NCBI RefSeq assembly: GCF_900177295.1
Contig: NZ_FWZX01000007.1
Span: 124,001-188,000 of the forward strand
Direction: 5' to 3'
Source of the DNA: Tistlia consotensis USBA 355
Lineage (GTDB): Bacteria > Pseudomonadota > Alphaproteobacteria > Kiloniellales > DSM-21159
Length of the DNA stretch: 64,000 bases
Part shown: positions 1 through 9,030 of the stretch, in pieces
Numbering within the stretch: the stretch's first letter is position 1
How the letters are laid out: every line of letters starts with the position of its first letter
Translations under genes and position numbers: made by a program
The notes under the pieces: model-generated
Databases searched by the model: none
What the model was told of the DNA's origin: nothing
Seen by the model: only the letters and a program-made list of their open reading frames with translations

Positions 1-179
1 ATCGGGTCTTGGGGGGCCAGCAGCGGCGCCAGCAGGGCGATCGCGACCAGGGCCACGAAGACCGCGAGGCCGAGCACGGCGCCGCGGTTGCGCCGGAAGT
101 CGCGCCAGAAGTCGCGCAGCACCTGGCGGGTCGCCGAGCGGGCGGCGCGTTCGATGGCGGCGGTCGTGCTGTCGCTCAT
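1..179 (-). CDS. dppC: Dipeptide/oligopeptide ABC transporter permease (DppC-like), 5' part only
   Basis: The gene runs leftward off the window; only about the first 59 residues are present. The ATG is at 179 and the visible protein begins MSDSTTAAIERAARSATRQ, then a basic stretch (DFWRDFRRNRG) and the first membrane helix (VLGLAVFVALVAIALLAPLL), which is the usual N-terminus of DppC/OppC-type permeases. It lies 9 nt downstream of the DppB stop on the same strand, so it is the second permease of the dpp operon. Function as inner-membrane partner of DppB is inferred from family and position. Confidence 0.85.
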   Translation of the reverse strand, partial: MSDSTTAAIERAARSATRQVLRDFWRDFRRNRGAVLGLAVFVALVAIALLAPLLAPQDP

Positions 180-188
180 CGCTAAACC

Positions 189-1196
<1,008 letters not shown>

Positions 1197-1230
1197 CGGC
1201 GTCGACGGCGCTGGCGAAGCCGCGGAGGCC

Positions 1231-1261
1231 GGGACCGGGCCGCGCCAGGCGGCCCGGCCCC
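1231..1261 (-). promoter_or_regulatory. GC-rich intercistronic stem-loop between dppA and dppB
   Basis: An inverted repeat with 12-bp arms at 1231-1242 and 1250-1261 (one G-U pair in the minus-strand RNA) and a 7-nt loop. There is no T-run after it, so it is not a classical terminator. Its place just after the binding protein gene suggests 3'-end protection of the dppA message or partial attenuation, giving more binding protein than permease. The same arrangement recurs in the other transport operons of this window. Confidence 0.6.
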
Positions 1262-1283
1262 GTGCCGATCCGCGGACCTGCCG

Positions 1284-2879
1284 TCAGTCGGCGAGGCTGA
1301 CGCCGTCGAAGCGGTGCGAGCCGAGCGGGTCCATCTTGTAGCCCTGGACCTTCTTCGACATCGGCATGAAGACCACCGAATGGGCGATCGTCGCCCAGGG
1401 CGCCTCGCGCTTGAAGACGACCTGCGCCTGCTCGTAGAGCTTGGTGCGCTCGGCCTTGTCCGAGGTCACCTTGGCCTTCTGGATCAGGTCGTCGAACTCC
1501 TTGTTGCACCACTGGGCACGGTTGGCACCGCCGACCGCGTCGCAGCCCAGCAGCACGGCCAGGAAATTGTCCGGGTCGCCGTTGTCGCCGGTCCAGCCGA
1601 GCAGCACGGCGCCGTCACGGTCCTCGGCCTTGGACAGCTTGAGGTACTCGCCCCATTCGTAGGAGACGATCTCGGCCTCGACGCCGACCTTGGCGAAGTC
1701 CGCCTGGATCAGCTCGGCCATGCGCCGGGCGTTCGGGTTGTAGGGGCGCTGCACCGGCATCGCCCAGATCTTCATCTTCAGGTCCTTGACCCCCGCGTCG
1801 GCCAGCATCTTCTTGGCCGCGGCGGGATCGTAGGGATCGTCCTTGATCGCCTTGTCGTAGGACCACATGGTCGGCGGGATCGGGTTGATCGCGGCCCGGC
1901 CGGCGCCCTGGAACACCGCGTCCAGGATCGCCTTCTTGTTGATCGCCATGTTGAGGGCCTTGCGGACCTCGACCTTGTCGAACGGCGGCATCTTGGTGTT
2001 GTAGGCCAGATAGCCGACGTTCAGGCCCTCCTGCTCCATCAGCTGGATGTTCGCATTGGCCTCGAGCGCCGGGACGTCGGCGGGGTTCGGGTAGGGCATG
2101 ACCTGGCACTCGCCGGCCAGCAGCTTCTGCTGGCGCACCGCCGCGTCGGTCGTGATCGCGAAGACCAGGTTGTCGATCGCCTGCTTGCCCTCCCAGTAGT
2201 CCGGGTTGGCCTTGTAGCGGATCACCGCGTCCTTCTGGTAGGCGACGAACTGGAAGGGGCCGGTGCCGACCGGCTCCTGGTTCAGCTTCTCCTTGTGGCC
2301 CGCGGCCGCCAGCTGGTCGGCGTACTCCTTCGACAGGATCGAGGCGAAGTCCATGGCGAGGTCGGCCAGCATCGGCGCCTCGGGCCGGGTCAGCACGAAC
2401 TTCACCGTCATGTCGTCGACCTTGACGATGTCCTTGATCAGCTCGGGCATCGACATGCCGTCGAAGTACTCGTAGGCGATTCCGGCCGTGTACTCGTGCC
2501 AGGGGTCGTCCTTCTTGAGCTGCCGGTTGAAGCTGAACAGCACGTCGTCGGCGTTGAAGTCGCGGGTCGGCGTGAAGAAGCCGGTCTTGTGGAACTTGAC
2601 CCCGGGCCGGAGCTTGAAGGTGTACTCCTTGCCGTCCGGCGAGACGGTCCAGCTCTCGGCGAGGCCGGGGATCACGTTGGTCGTGCCGCGCTCGAACTCG
2701 ACCAGCCGGTTGTAGATCGGCTTCGAGGAGGCGTCGAAGGTCGTGCCGGCGGTGTAGGGCGCCGGATCGAAGCCCTCGGGCGAGCCTTCCGAGCAGTAGA
2801 CCAGGGTCTTGGCGGAGGCGGCCCCCGCCACCGAAAGCGCCAAGGTGGCGGCCAGGATGCCGCAGAGCCTGTATCGCAT
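1284..2879 (-). CDS. dppA: ABC transporter substrate-binding protein, DppA/OppA family (SBP family 5)
   Basis: Periplasmic peptide-binding protein, 531 residues, matching the family's usual length. It opens with a Sec signal peptide (MRYRLCGILAATLALSVAG, cleavage after ASA) and the mature N-terminus KTLVYCSEGSPEGFDPA is characteristic of bacterial dipeptide-binding proteins. The segment WTVSPDGKEYTFKLRPGVKF is the SBP_bac_5 hallmark. First gene of the dppA-B-C operon on the minus strand. The leader upstream contains a stem-loop (2901-2923) and a 13-bp direct repeat (2985-3016). Exact ligand is not determined by sequence. Confidence 0.93.
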   Translation of the reverse strand: MRYRLCGILAATLALSVAGAASAKTLVYCSEGSPEGFDPAPYTAGTTFDASSKPIYNRLVEFERGTTNVIPGLAESWTVSPDGKEYTFKLRPGVKFHKTGFFTPTRDFNADDVLFSFNRQLKKDDPWHEYTAGIAYEYFDGMSMPELIKDIVKVDDMTVKFVLTRPEAPMLADLAMDFASILSKEYADQLAAAGHKEKLNQEPVGTGPFQFVAYQKDAVIRYKANPDYWEGKQAIDNLVFAITTDAAVRQQKLLAGECQVMPYPNPADVPALEANANIQLMEQEGLNVGYLAYNTKMPPFDKVEVRKALNMAINKKAILDAVFQGAGRAAINPIPPTMWSYDKAIKDDPYDPAAAKKMLADAGVKDLKMKIWAMPVQRPYNPNARRMAELIQADFAKVGVEAEIVSYEWGEYLKLSKAEDRDGAVLLGWTGDNGDPDNFLAVLLGCDAVGGANRAQWCNKEFDDLIQKAKVTSDKAERTKLYEQAQVVFKREAPWATIAHSVVFMPMSKKVQGYKMDPLGSHRFDGVSLAD

Positions 2880-2900
2880 TGTCTTGTTCTCCCTGTCCCG

Positions 2901-2923
2901 GCGCGGCCGTTGACCGGCCGTGC
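2901..2923 (-). promoter_or_regulatory. Stem-loop in the dppA leader
   Basis: Inverted repeat of 9 bp per arm (core CGGCCG, one G-U pair) around a TTGAC loop, about 22 nt upstream of the dppA ATG. In the minus-strand transcript it would lie in the 5' untranslated region. It could affect translation or be an operator; nothing further can be said. Confidence 0.35.
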
Positions 2924-2984
2924 CTTCCGAGAACGGACTCTGCGGCGGGCACCGGAAACTGGCAAGAGGCAGTCTGCTCACAAC

Positions 2985-3016
2985 CCCTTGTGCGAGTAGC
3001 CGGCCCTTGTGCGAGT
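2985..3016. repeat. 13-bp direct repeat upstream of dppA
   Basis: CCCTTGTGCGAGT occurs at 2985-2997 and again at 3004-3016, 19 nt apart start to start, about two helical turns. It lies in the intergenic region upstream of dppA, about 105 bp before its start. Such spacing suits a dimeric regulator binding one DNA face, but no regulator is identified. Confidence 0.5.
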
Positions 3017-3031
3017 GGCCTGGACCGGGCC

Positions 3032-3253
3032 TCAGACCACGAGGCCGCCGCGCGGCCTGGCCGCCGGCGCCGCCGGCTTGCGCTGCTGCAGGACGTATTC
3101 GAGCTTGCGCACCGCGGCGCGCTGCAGGGCCGCCTCGCCGGCCGCGGGATCGCCGACGATCGAGACCTCGACCAGCGATTCGCTGTCGATCGCCGACACC
3201 TTCACGTAGCTGCCGACGCTGTGGAACTCGACGATGACCGAGCGCTTGTCCAT
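3032..3253 (-). CDS. Small conserved protein (73 aa), probably DUF6898-type
   Basis: Short basic protein starting MDKRSVIVEFHSVGSYVKVS and containing the run KVSAIDSES..EVSIVGDP...E..LQRAAVRKLEYVL, a pattern I recall from small alphaproteobacterial proteins of unknown function (family number from memory). Residues 1-55 predict a compact beta-rich fold followed by a helix; the tail is Pro/Ala-rich and likely disordered. No signal peptide or membrane segment. It lies alone on the minus strand, upstream of and co-oriented with dppA, but 152 nt away. Function unknown. Confidence 0.7.
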   Translation of the reverse strand: MDKRSVIVEFHSVGSYVKVSAIDSESLVEVSIVGDPAAGEAALQRAAVRKLEYVLQQRKPAAPAARPRGGLVV

Positions 3254-3511
3254 GCCCGAAAGGATCGCGCCGGTCGCCTAAGGCTTCGTTAACCGCTCGT
3301 GCGGATCGCCGCGGCCGAGCGCGCCAGACGCGCCGCGGCGGGCAGGCGGCCGCGTCGCGTCGGCACGAGGCGGCGAGCCGGACCCGACCATCCATCGGCC
3401 GATGCCTTGACCCTTCCCGTGCGCCGTGGGAGTCGTGGCGATGGTCGCGGACGTCCCCGGGACGGACAAGGGCCCGGGACGGACAGAGGACTGGCAGCGG
3501 AGGGCGCGGCG

Positions 3512-4483
3512 TTGGACAGGCTACCGACCCTGGAAGAGATCGAGGCGGCGGCGGCGATCGTCTACCGCCACCTGCCGCCGACGCCGCAGTACGCCTGGCC
3601 GCTGCTCGCCGAGGCCCTGGGCTGCCGGGTCTGGGTCAAGCACGAGAACCACACGCCGACCGGCGCCTTCAAGGTGCGCGGCGGCGTGGTCTACCTGGAG
3701 CGGCTGCGCCAGCGCCTGCCCGCGGTGCGCGGCGTCGCGACGGCGACCCGCGGCAACCACGGCCAGTCGGTCGCCTTCGCGGCCGCGGCCCACGGCCTGG
3801 AGGCGCGGGTCTACGTGCCGCACGGCAACTCGGTCGAGAAGAACGCGGCGATGCGCGCCTTCGGCGCCCGCCTGGTCGAGGCTGGCGGCGACTTCCAGGA
3901 GGCCCGCGAGACGGCGATCGCCGAGGCCGAGCGCGACGGCCTGCACATGCTGCCCTCGTTCCATCCGGACCTGGTCGCCGGCGTCGCCAGCTACCCGGCC
4001 GAGCTGTTCCGCGCCGTCCCCGACCTCGATGCCGTCTACGTGCCGGTCGGGCTCGGCTCCGGGCTCTGCGCCACCCTGGCGGCGCGCGACGCGCTGAGCC
4101 CCGCCACCGAGGTGATCGGCGTCGTCTCGACCGAGGCCCAGGCCTACCGGCTGTCCTTCGAGGCCGGCGAGCCGGTCTCGACCAACTCGGCGGCCACCGT
4201 CCTGGCCGACGGCATGGCCTGCCGCGTGCCGGAGCCGGACGCCGTCGCGCTGATCAACGCCGGTGCCGCGCGGATCCTCGCGGTCGGCGACGGCGAGGTC
4301 GCCGAGGCGATGCGCAGCCTCTATCGCGCGACCCACAATCTGGCCGAAGGCGCCGGCGCCGCCGCCCTCGCCGCCCTGGCCCAGGAGCGGGAGCGGCAGC
4401 GCGGCCGCCGGGTGGCGGTCATGCTGACCGGCGGCAACGTCGATGCCGAGCTGTTCGTCCGGGTGCTGTCCGGAACGCTCTGA
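3512..4483 (+). CDS. PLP-dependent threonine/serine dehydratase-like enzyme
   Basis: Fold-type II PLP enzyme of 323 residues. The Schiff-base lysine is K54 in GAFKVRG; TRGNHGQ (79-85) and the phosphate-binding loop VGLGSG (179-184) are intact, as is the C-terminal MLTGGN motif. Threonine dehydratase and the related hydroxyectoine-utilisation dehydratase EutB share these motifs; no C-terminal ACT regulatory domain is present, so this is the catabolic or promiscuous type. The frame is open from 3299, but a TTG at 3512 is preferred because GGAGGG lies 7 nt before it and the protein then starts where the family starts. No ectoine genes are nearby. Confidence 0.85.
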   Translation: MDRLPTLEEIEAAAAIVYRHLPPTPQYAWPLLAEALGCRVWVKHENHTPTGAFKVRGGVVYLERLRQRLPAVRGVATATRGNHGQSVAFAAAAHGLEARVYVPHGNSVEKNAAMRAFGARLVEAGGDFQEARETAIAEAERDGLHMLPSFHPDLVAGVASYPAELFRAVPDLDAVYVPVGLGSGLCATLAARDALSPATEVIGVVSTEAQAYRLSFEAGEPVSTNSAATVLADGMACRVPEPDAVALINAGAARILAVGDGEVAEAMRSLYRATHNLAEGAGAAALAALAQERERQRGRRVAVMLTGGNVDAELFVRVLSGTL

Positions 4484-4490
4484 GCCGGCC

Positions 4491-5093
4491 CTACCAGCCC
4501 CCGGTCTCGAGCCAGCGCTCGACGGCGTCCAGGCGGTCGTTGCCCCAGAAGGGCTCGCCGTCGACGACCATGAAGGGCGAGCCGAAGACCCCGGTCGCGA
4601 CCGCCGCCTCGACCTCGCGGCGCAGCCGGTCCTTGACCTCGGCATCTTGCAGCGCCGCCTCGAGCGCCGGCCGCTCGACGCCGAGGCCCTCGGCGACCGC
4701 CACAACCGAATCCGCCCTGGAGATGTCGCCGCCCTCGGCGAAGGCGCGGCGGTAGAGCGCCTGGGCCAGGTCGCGCGCCAGATCCGGCCGCTCGCCGGCC
4801 AGCCAGTAGAAGGCCCGGCAGGCGGCCACCGACAGGAAGGGGAAGGACTCCGGCAGCCGATAGGGCACGCCGAGCGCGCGTGCCGAGCGCTCGATGTCGC
4901 GGCGCGCGTAGTCGCCCTTGAGCGGGATGTTCAGCAGCGGCTCCGTGCGGGTCGTCTTGAACACCGCGCCGAGCAGGAACGGCCGCCAGACAACCGACCG
5001 GCCGTGCCTGGCCGCCAGCGCGTCGATGCGCTCGGAGGCCAAGTAACCGTAAGGGCTGGAGAAATCGAAGTAGAAGTCGATCGGCGCAGCCAT
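4491..5093 (-). CDS. 2-hydroxychromene-2-carboxylate isomerase / DsbA-family thioredoxin-fold protein
   Basis: A 200-residue kappa-class GST/DsbA-fold protein. The N-terminal IDFYFDFSSPYGYLAS carries Ser in the position of the DsbA CxxC first cysteine, as in HCCA isomerase, and the C-terminal GVFGSPFMVVDGEPFWGNDR is the family's cis-proline and glutathione-site region. Cytoplasmic, no signal peptide. Start at the ATG 5093 gives a full-length family member. It is convergent with the dehydratase gene (8 nt between stops), and no naphthalene-degradation genes are near, so the physiological substrate is unknown; a glutathione-dependent isomerase is the best guess. Confidence 0.88.
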   Translation of the reverse strand: MAAPIDFYFDFSSPYGYLASERIDALAARHGRSVVWRPFLLGAVFKTTRTEPLLNIPLKGDYARRDIERSARALGVPYRLPESFPFLSVAACRAFYWLAGERPDLARDLAQALYRRAFAEGGDISRADSVVAVAEGLGVERPALEAALQDAEVKDRLRREVEAAVATGVFGSPFMVVDGEPFWGNDRLDAVERWLETGGW

Positions 5094-5295
5094 CAGCGTC
5101 TCCCCTTGTTTGCCGTTGCGCTGCAGGCTGACGCAACCGGAAGGGACGTCAAGGGACTTGCGCCACACGATAGTGCGCCCTTTATGCATTTCAACGAATC
5201 GAGATAGCGGGACTATAAGCGTGAAATCTGCGGCAGGGGCATCTCGTCCTTGGCTGCCCGAGGAACAGGATGCGAACGGAGGCGTCGCTCGCAGC

Positions 5296-6603
5296 ATGCG
5301 GGGGACCAATAGCGAACTTGCCGCCGAGCTGCCGGAAGCCCCGCGTGCAGAAATGCAGCCGAGACCGGAACGCATCCGCATGTCCTCGACCCGCGACGAG
5401 GCGCTGCGCAGCGTCGCGGACTGGTATTGGCGCAGTGGCCGCGACGGGCTGATCGAGGAGATCGGGCCGACGGTCGCGCGCAGCCTCGGCCTGCCGGCCC
5501 AGCTTCTGGTCGGCCGCCCCTTCGGCTCCTTGATCGCTGATCCGGCGGGCGAGCTGGCGCGGCAGTTCGAGCGCCTGACCGAGGCGCAGCAGCCGTTCCG
5601 CGAGCTGCCGCTGACTCTGCTGGCCCAGGACGGCGCCAAGGTGTCGATGCGCCTGAGCGGCGTGCCGCAATACGACGCCGGCGGCCGCTTCGCCGGCTAT
5701 GCCGGGACCGGCACCGAGGTGGCGCGCCCCTCGCCGCTGGTCGACGACGGCGAGTCGAGCGCCGCGATCCTCGCCGCCGAGGTCGAGAAGCTGGTCATGG
5801 AGAACGTGCGGCTGCGCATCGCCCTCGGCAGCGGCGGCAAGGCCGGCCGCGGCCGCGCCGCCGAGGAGCACGAGCCGGCCGCCGCCCAGCGCCTCGACGA
5901 CGAGCGCCGCAACGCCCGCCTTGCCCACGAGCTGCGCACGCCGCTCAACGCGATCATCGGCTACGCCGAGTTCGCCTCCGGCCGGGTCACCTCCGGCGAG
6001 GACAAGGTGCGCGAGTGCCTGGAGCGCATCCTGACCGCGGCCCGGCACATGGACGCCTTCATCGGCGCCGGCTTCGAGCCGAGCGAGACGCCGCGCCTCG
6101 AGCTCGCCCCGGTCGCCCTGGACAGCGCGCTGCGCGACGTCGCGGCGATGGTCGAGCCGCAGGCCCGGGCCAAGGCCATCGACCTCTCGGCGCTGTCGAT
6201 CGAGGGCGCCTACGTCGTGCTCGCCGACCGTGGCGCGCTGACCCAGGTGCTGGTCAACCTGGCGGTCAACGCGATCAAGTACAACCGCCGCGGCGGCGCT
6301 GTCGGGGCCTCGGTCAGCCTGGAAGGCGTCGACCGCGTCGCCTTGGCCATCTGGGACACCGGCAAGGGCATCGCGCCGGACGACCTGCCGCACATCTTCG
6401 AGCCGGGCTTCCGCGGCAAGGGGCCGACCGAGGTCGAGTCCGAGCCGGACGCCGCCGGCCGGCCGGGCGGGCGCGGCCTCGGGCTGGCGATCTCGGCCGA
6501 CCTGGCGCGCGCCATGGGCGGGCGTCTCGACGCGACCAGCGAGCTCGGCCAGGGCACGCGGGTGACGCTGCGCCTGCGCCGGGCCGCGGCGCGCCCCGAA
6601 TAG
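5296..6603 (+). CDS. PAS-domain sensor histidine kinase, apparently cytoplasmic
   Basis: Using the ATG at 5296 the protein has 435 residues: a PAS-like sensor (about 40-145), a coiled-coil linker (about 155-178), a dimerisation/phosphoacceptor helix with H211 in LAHELRTPLNAIIGYAEF, and an ATPase domain with N box (NLAVNAIKYN), G1 (DTGKGI) and G2 (GRGLGLAIS). No membrane helix is seen, so it senses an intracellular cue. The frame is open to 5110 and a GTG at 5221 is also possible; 5296 is weakly favoured by GGAGGCG 11 nt upstream. No response regulator lies next to it, so its partner is unknown. Confidence 0.88.
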   Translation: MRGTNSELAAELPEAPRAEMQPRPERIRMSSTRDEALRSVADWYWRSGRDGLIEEIGPTVARSLGLPAQLLVGRPFGSLIADPAGELARQFERLTEAQQPFRELPLTLLAQDGAKVSMRLSGVPQYDAGGRFAGYAGTGTEVARPSPLVDDGESSAAILAAEVEKLVMENVRLRIALGSGGKAGRGRAAEEHEPAAAQRLDDERRNARLAHELRTPLNAIIGYAEFASGRVTSGEDKVRECLERILTAARHMDAFIGAGFEPSETPRLELAPVALDSALRDVAAMVEPQARAKAIDLSALSIEGAYVVLADRGALTQVLVNLAVNAIKYNRRGGAVGASVSLEGVDRVALAIWDTGKGIAPDDLPHIFEPGFRGKGPTEVESEPDAAGRPGGRGLGLAISADLARAMGGRLDATSELGQGTRVTLRLRRAAARPE

Positions 6604-6639
6604 GGCGCCGCGCAAGGCTCCCACCGGAGCCCCGACCTC

Positions 6640-7629
6640 TCAGACCAGGCGGCGCAGGGCCCCCGGCACGGCGAGATAAACGCCGAGCCCGCCGGCGGCC
6701 TGCGCCCGGTCTCGGATCTCGGCCGCCGGCATCAGGCTGAAGGCGGTCGACCAGGCATCGGCGAGGGTCGCCTCCGCCGCGACGACGGTGACGCCGCGGC
6801 GCGTCGGCGCGGTCGTGCCGCGGCGCGGGTCGATCAGATGGCTGAAGCGCGCCTCGCGATCGAAGACCGTGCCGTAGCCCCCCGAAGTCGCGACGGCACG
6901 GCCGCTGCAGTCCAGGGCGCCCAGCGCGTGCGTCGGCTCGGCAGGATCGGCGATGCCGACCTGCCAGCCCCGGCCGTCGGGCCGGCTGCCGAGGCCGCGG
7001 ATCTCGCCGAGATCGAGCAGGACGCGCTCGACGCCGTTGCGCCGCAGCAGCTCCGCGACCCGGTCGGTGACGAAGCCCTGGGCGATGCCGTTGAGCGTCA
7101 CCGCCATGCCCGGCCGCCCGAAGGCGACGCGCTCGGCATCGACCTGCAGGCGGCGCCAGCCGACCAGCGGCAGCAGCGCGGCGAGGTCCGGCGCGGTCTC
7201 GCCGCCGGCGGCGAAGTGCTCCTGGTAGCCGCGCCAGAGCGGCTGGACGGTCACGTCGAAGGCGCCGCCGCTGGCCTCGCTCACCGCCGCCGCGCGCTGC
7301 AGCAGCTCGACCAGCTCGAGCGGCGGCGGCTCGAGCCGCCCCTCGCGGTTCAGCCGGGCGAGCGCGGAGTCGGCCCGGTAGAGGCTGAAGATCCGCTCCA
7401 GGCGCTCGATCTCGTCGACCGCCAGCGCAATGATCCGTCGGGCCTCGGCGGCGTCGGGATGGAGCAGCCGGATCGAGGCGCGCGCGCCGAGCGCCACGCC
7501 GTTCCAGTCGTGGACGGCCGTCCGGGCGTGCGCCGAGGGCGGCAGCAGGGCTGCCCCGGCGACGGCGCCGGCGATCGCGATGAAGCGGCGCCGGCTGCTG
7601 CGCGGGCCGCGGTGCTCAATGGCTGGCAT
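6640..7629 (-). CDS. nosX: NosX, ApbE-type FAD:protein FMN transferase of the nos operon
   Basis: Periplasmic flavin transferase, 329 residues, that attaches FMN covalently to a threonine of NosR. A Tat signal is visible at residues 11-21 (SSRRRFIAIAG) followed by a hydrophobic stretch and SAHA cleavage site. ApbE motifs follow: AFDVTVQPLWRGY and the TLNGIAQGFVTDRVA region, plus SHLIDPRRG near the C-terminus. The start overlaps the end of nosL by 14 nt, making it the last cistron of nosRZDFYLX. A NosX type maturation factor is typical of alphaproteobacterial clade I nos clusters. Alternative housekeeping ApbE is unlikely given the position. Confidence 0.93.
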   Translation of the reverse strand: MPAIEHRGPRSSRRRFIAIAGAVAGAALLPPSAHARTAVHDWNGVALGARASIRLLHPDAAEARRIIALAVDEIERLERIFSLYRADSALARLNREGRLEPPPLELVELLQRAAAVSEASGGAFDVTVQPLWRGYQEHFAAGGETAPDLAALLPLVGWRRLQVDAERVAFGRPGMAVTLNGIAQGFVTDRVAELLRRNGVERVLLDLGEIRGLGSRPDGRGWQVGIADPAEPTHALGALDCSGRAVATSGGYGTVFDREARFSHLIDPRRGTTAPTRRGVTVVAAEATLADAWSTAFSLMPAAEIRDRAQAAGGLGVYLAVPGALRRLV

Positions 7630-8206
7630 GATCGTCCTCCTTCGCCGCGGCGTCCGGCCCGGCGCGCTCGGCCGTCTGGCCGTCGCGCCCGCCCTCGCCC
7701 AGCACGTAGTCCTGCGGGATCTCGGCGAAGCCGTAGATCGTGCCGCCGCGCTCGGCGCGGAAGCGCTCGGCCGCGGCCCAGTCCGAGAAGGGCACCGCCT
7801 CGGCGGCGCCCATGCCGCCGCGTGCCGAGCTGCCGACGACGTAGACGGCGTCGCGCGCCGCGACCCAGGCGCCCGGCTCCGGGTGCTCCCAGTTCCGCGC
7901 CCGCGCCATGTCGTTGACGTAGATCGCCGCGACCGCCTTCGACTCCTCGGGCAGCATCGTGTAGGCGAGGGTGTCGCGCACGGACATGAACCACAGGGGC
8001 CGGCTCTGGCCGGCCAGGAAGATCTGGCCCTTCGGCCCCGGTGAGTCGGCGACCGCCATGCCGCAGAAGTAGGCGACGGCCTCGACGCCGGGCTCCTGGG
8101 GCGGCGGCGGCGCGGCGACGTCGCGCTTGCCGTCGCAGCCGGCCAGGGCGGCGCCGGCGACCAGCGCCAGCAGCAGCAGCGCCGGCGCCTTCAGCCGGAT
8201 GCTCAT
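7616..8206 (-). CDS. nosL: NosL, copper-chaperone lipoprotein for N2O reductase
   Basis: Outer-membrane lipoprotein of 196 residues that delivers Cu(I) to NosZ through the NosDFY complex. The signal peptide ends in the lipobox LAGC, and the copper-binding region YFCGMAV is present near residue 47, with the downstream YTMLPEES stretch typical of NosL. The C-terminus is rich in Asp/His (KEDDHASH), a possible extra metal-binding tail. A strong ribosome site (AGGAGG) precedes the ATG, and the ATG overlaps the nosY stop (ATGA). Confidence 0.93.
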   Translation of the reverse strand: MSIRLKAPALLLLALVAGAALAGCDGKRDVAAPPPPQEPGVEAVAYFCGMAVADSPGPKGQIFLAGQSRPLWFMSVRDTLAYTMLPEESKAVAAIYVNDMARARNWEHPEPGAWVAARDAVYVVGSSARGGMGAAEAVPFSDWAAAERFRAERGGTIYGFAEIPQDYVLGEGGRDGQTAERAGPDAAAKEDDHASH

Positions 8207-9030
8207 GGTTGCCTCCTGTTGAACAGCAGCACGCCGAGACCGAGCGGCAGCAGGATCCAGGCGGCGAGCGCGGCATAGAGCGCCGCCACCGGCAGCTGGC
8301 CGACCTCGCCCGGCGCGCTCATCCCCGACAGCAGCGCGGCACCGCCGGAGCCGGTCAGGTTGATCAGGCGGTAGACGTCGGCCGGGTTGAGCAGCAGCAG
8401 CGCGTCGAACAGCCCGCCGCTGACGGTCGCGCCCTGGTCGGCGACCAGCAGGCCGAGCAGCGCCGCGTCGTAGAGCAGCACGAAGACCAGCCACAGGCCG
8501 ACCGCCAGGCCGGCCGCCGTCGCCCGCTCGCGCACAGCGATGCTGGCGAGGCCGCCGAGCCCGACGAAGGCGGCGCCGAGCAGCACCGAGGTCCCGATCA
8601 GCGTGGCGAAGCCCGCCCAGTCTGCCGGGTCGGCGCCGCGCGTGGCGAACAGCAGCAGCCCGGCAGCGCCGTAGCCGACGACCGTGGCGAGCGCCAGGAT
8701 CGCCGTGTGGCCGAGGAACTTGCCGAGCACGATCTGCCAGCGCGCCACGGGATAGGCGAGCAGCAGCAGCAGCGTGCCGCGCTCGGCCTCGCCGACCACG
8801 GCGTCGAACGACAGCAGCAGCGCGATCAGCGGCACCAGGAAGATCGTCAGGCCGGCGAGGCTGACGACGACCACGGCGAGCGGCGAGGCGCCGGTCGTGC
8901 CGCCCGGCGCGCTGCCGAGCAGGACCAGGCTGAGCGCCAGGGCCGCCAGGATCGCGGTGGTCGCCGCGACCCAGCGGTTGCGGATGCCGGCACGGACCTC
9001 CTGGCCGGCGATGGTCAGCAGGGCGTTCAT
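8203..9030 (-). CDS. nosY: NosY, ABC-2 type permease of the NosDFY complex
   Basis: Integral membrane subunit, 275 residues, with about six hydrophobic helices; it couples ATP hydrolysis by NosF to NosD for copper-site assembly in NosZ. The N-terminus (MNALLTIAGQEVRAGIRNRW) and the stretch EAERGTLLLLLAYPVARWQI are characteristic of ABC-2 permeases of this group. Both ends overlap the neighbours by ATGA (nosF upstream, nosL downstream), indicating translational coupling and fixed stoichiometry. Confidence 0.95.
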   Translation of the reverse strand: MNALLTIAGQEVRAGIRNRWVAATTAILAALALSLVLLGSAPGGTTGASPLAVVVVSLAGLTIFLVPLIALLLSFDAVVGEAERGTLLLLLAYPVARWQIVLGKFLGHTAILALATVVGYGAAGLLLFATRGADPADWAGFATLIGTSVLLGAAFVGLGGLASIAVRERATAAGLAVGLWLVFVLLYDAALLGLLVADQGATVSGGLFDALLLLNPADVYRLINLTGSGGAALLSGMSAPGEVGQLPVAALYAALAAWILLPLGLGVLLFNRRQP

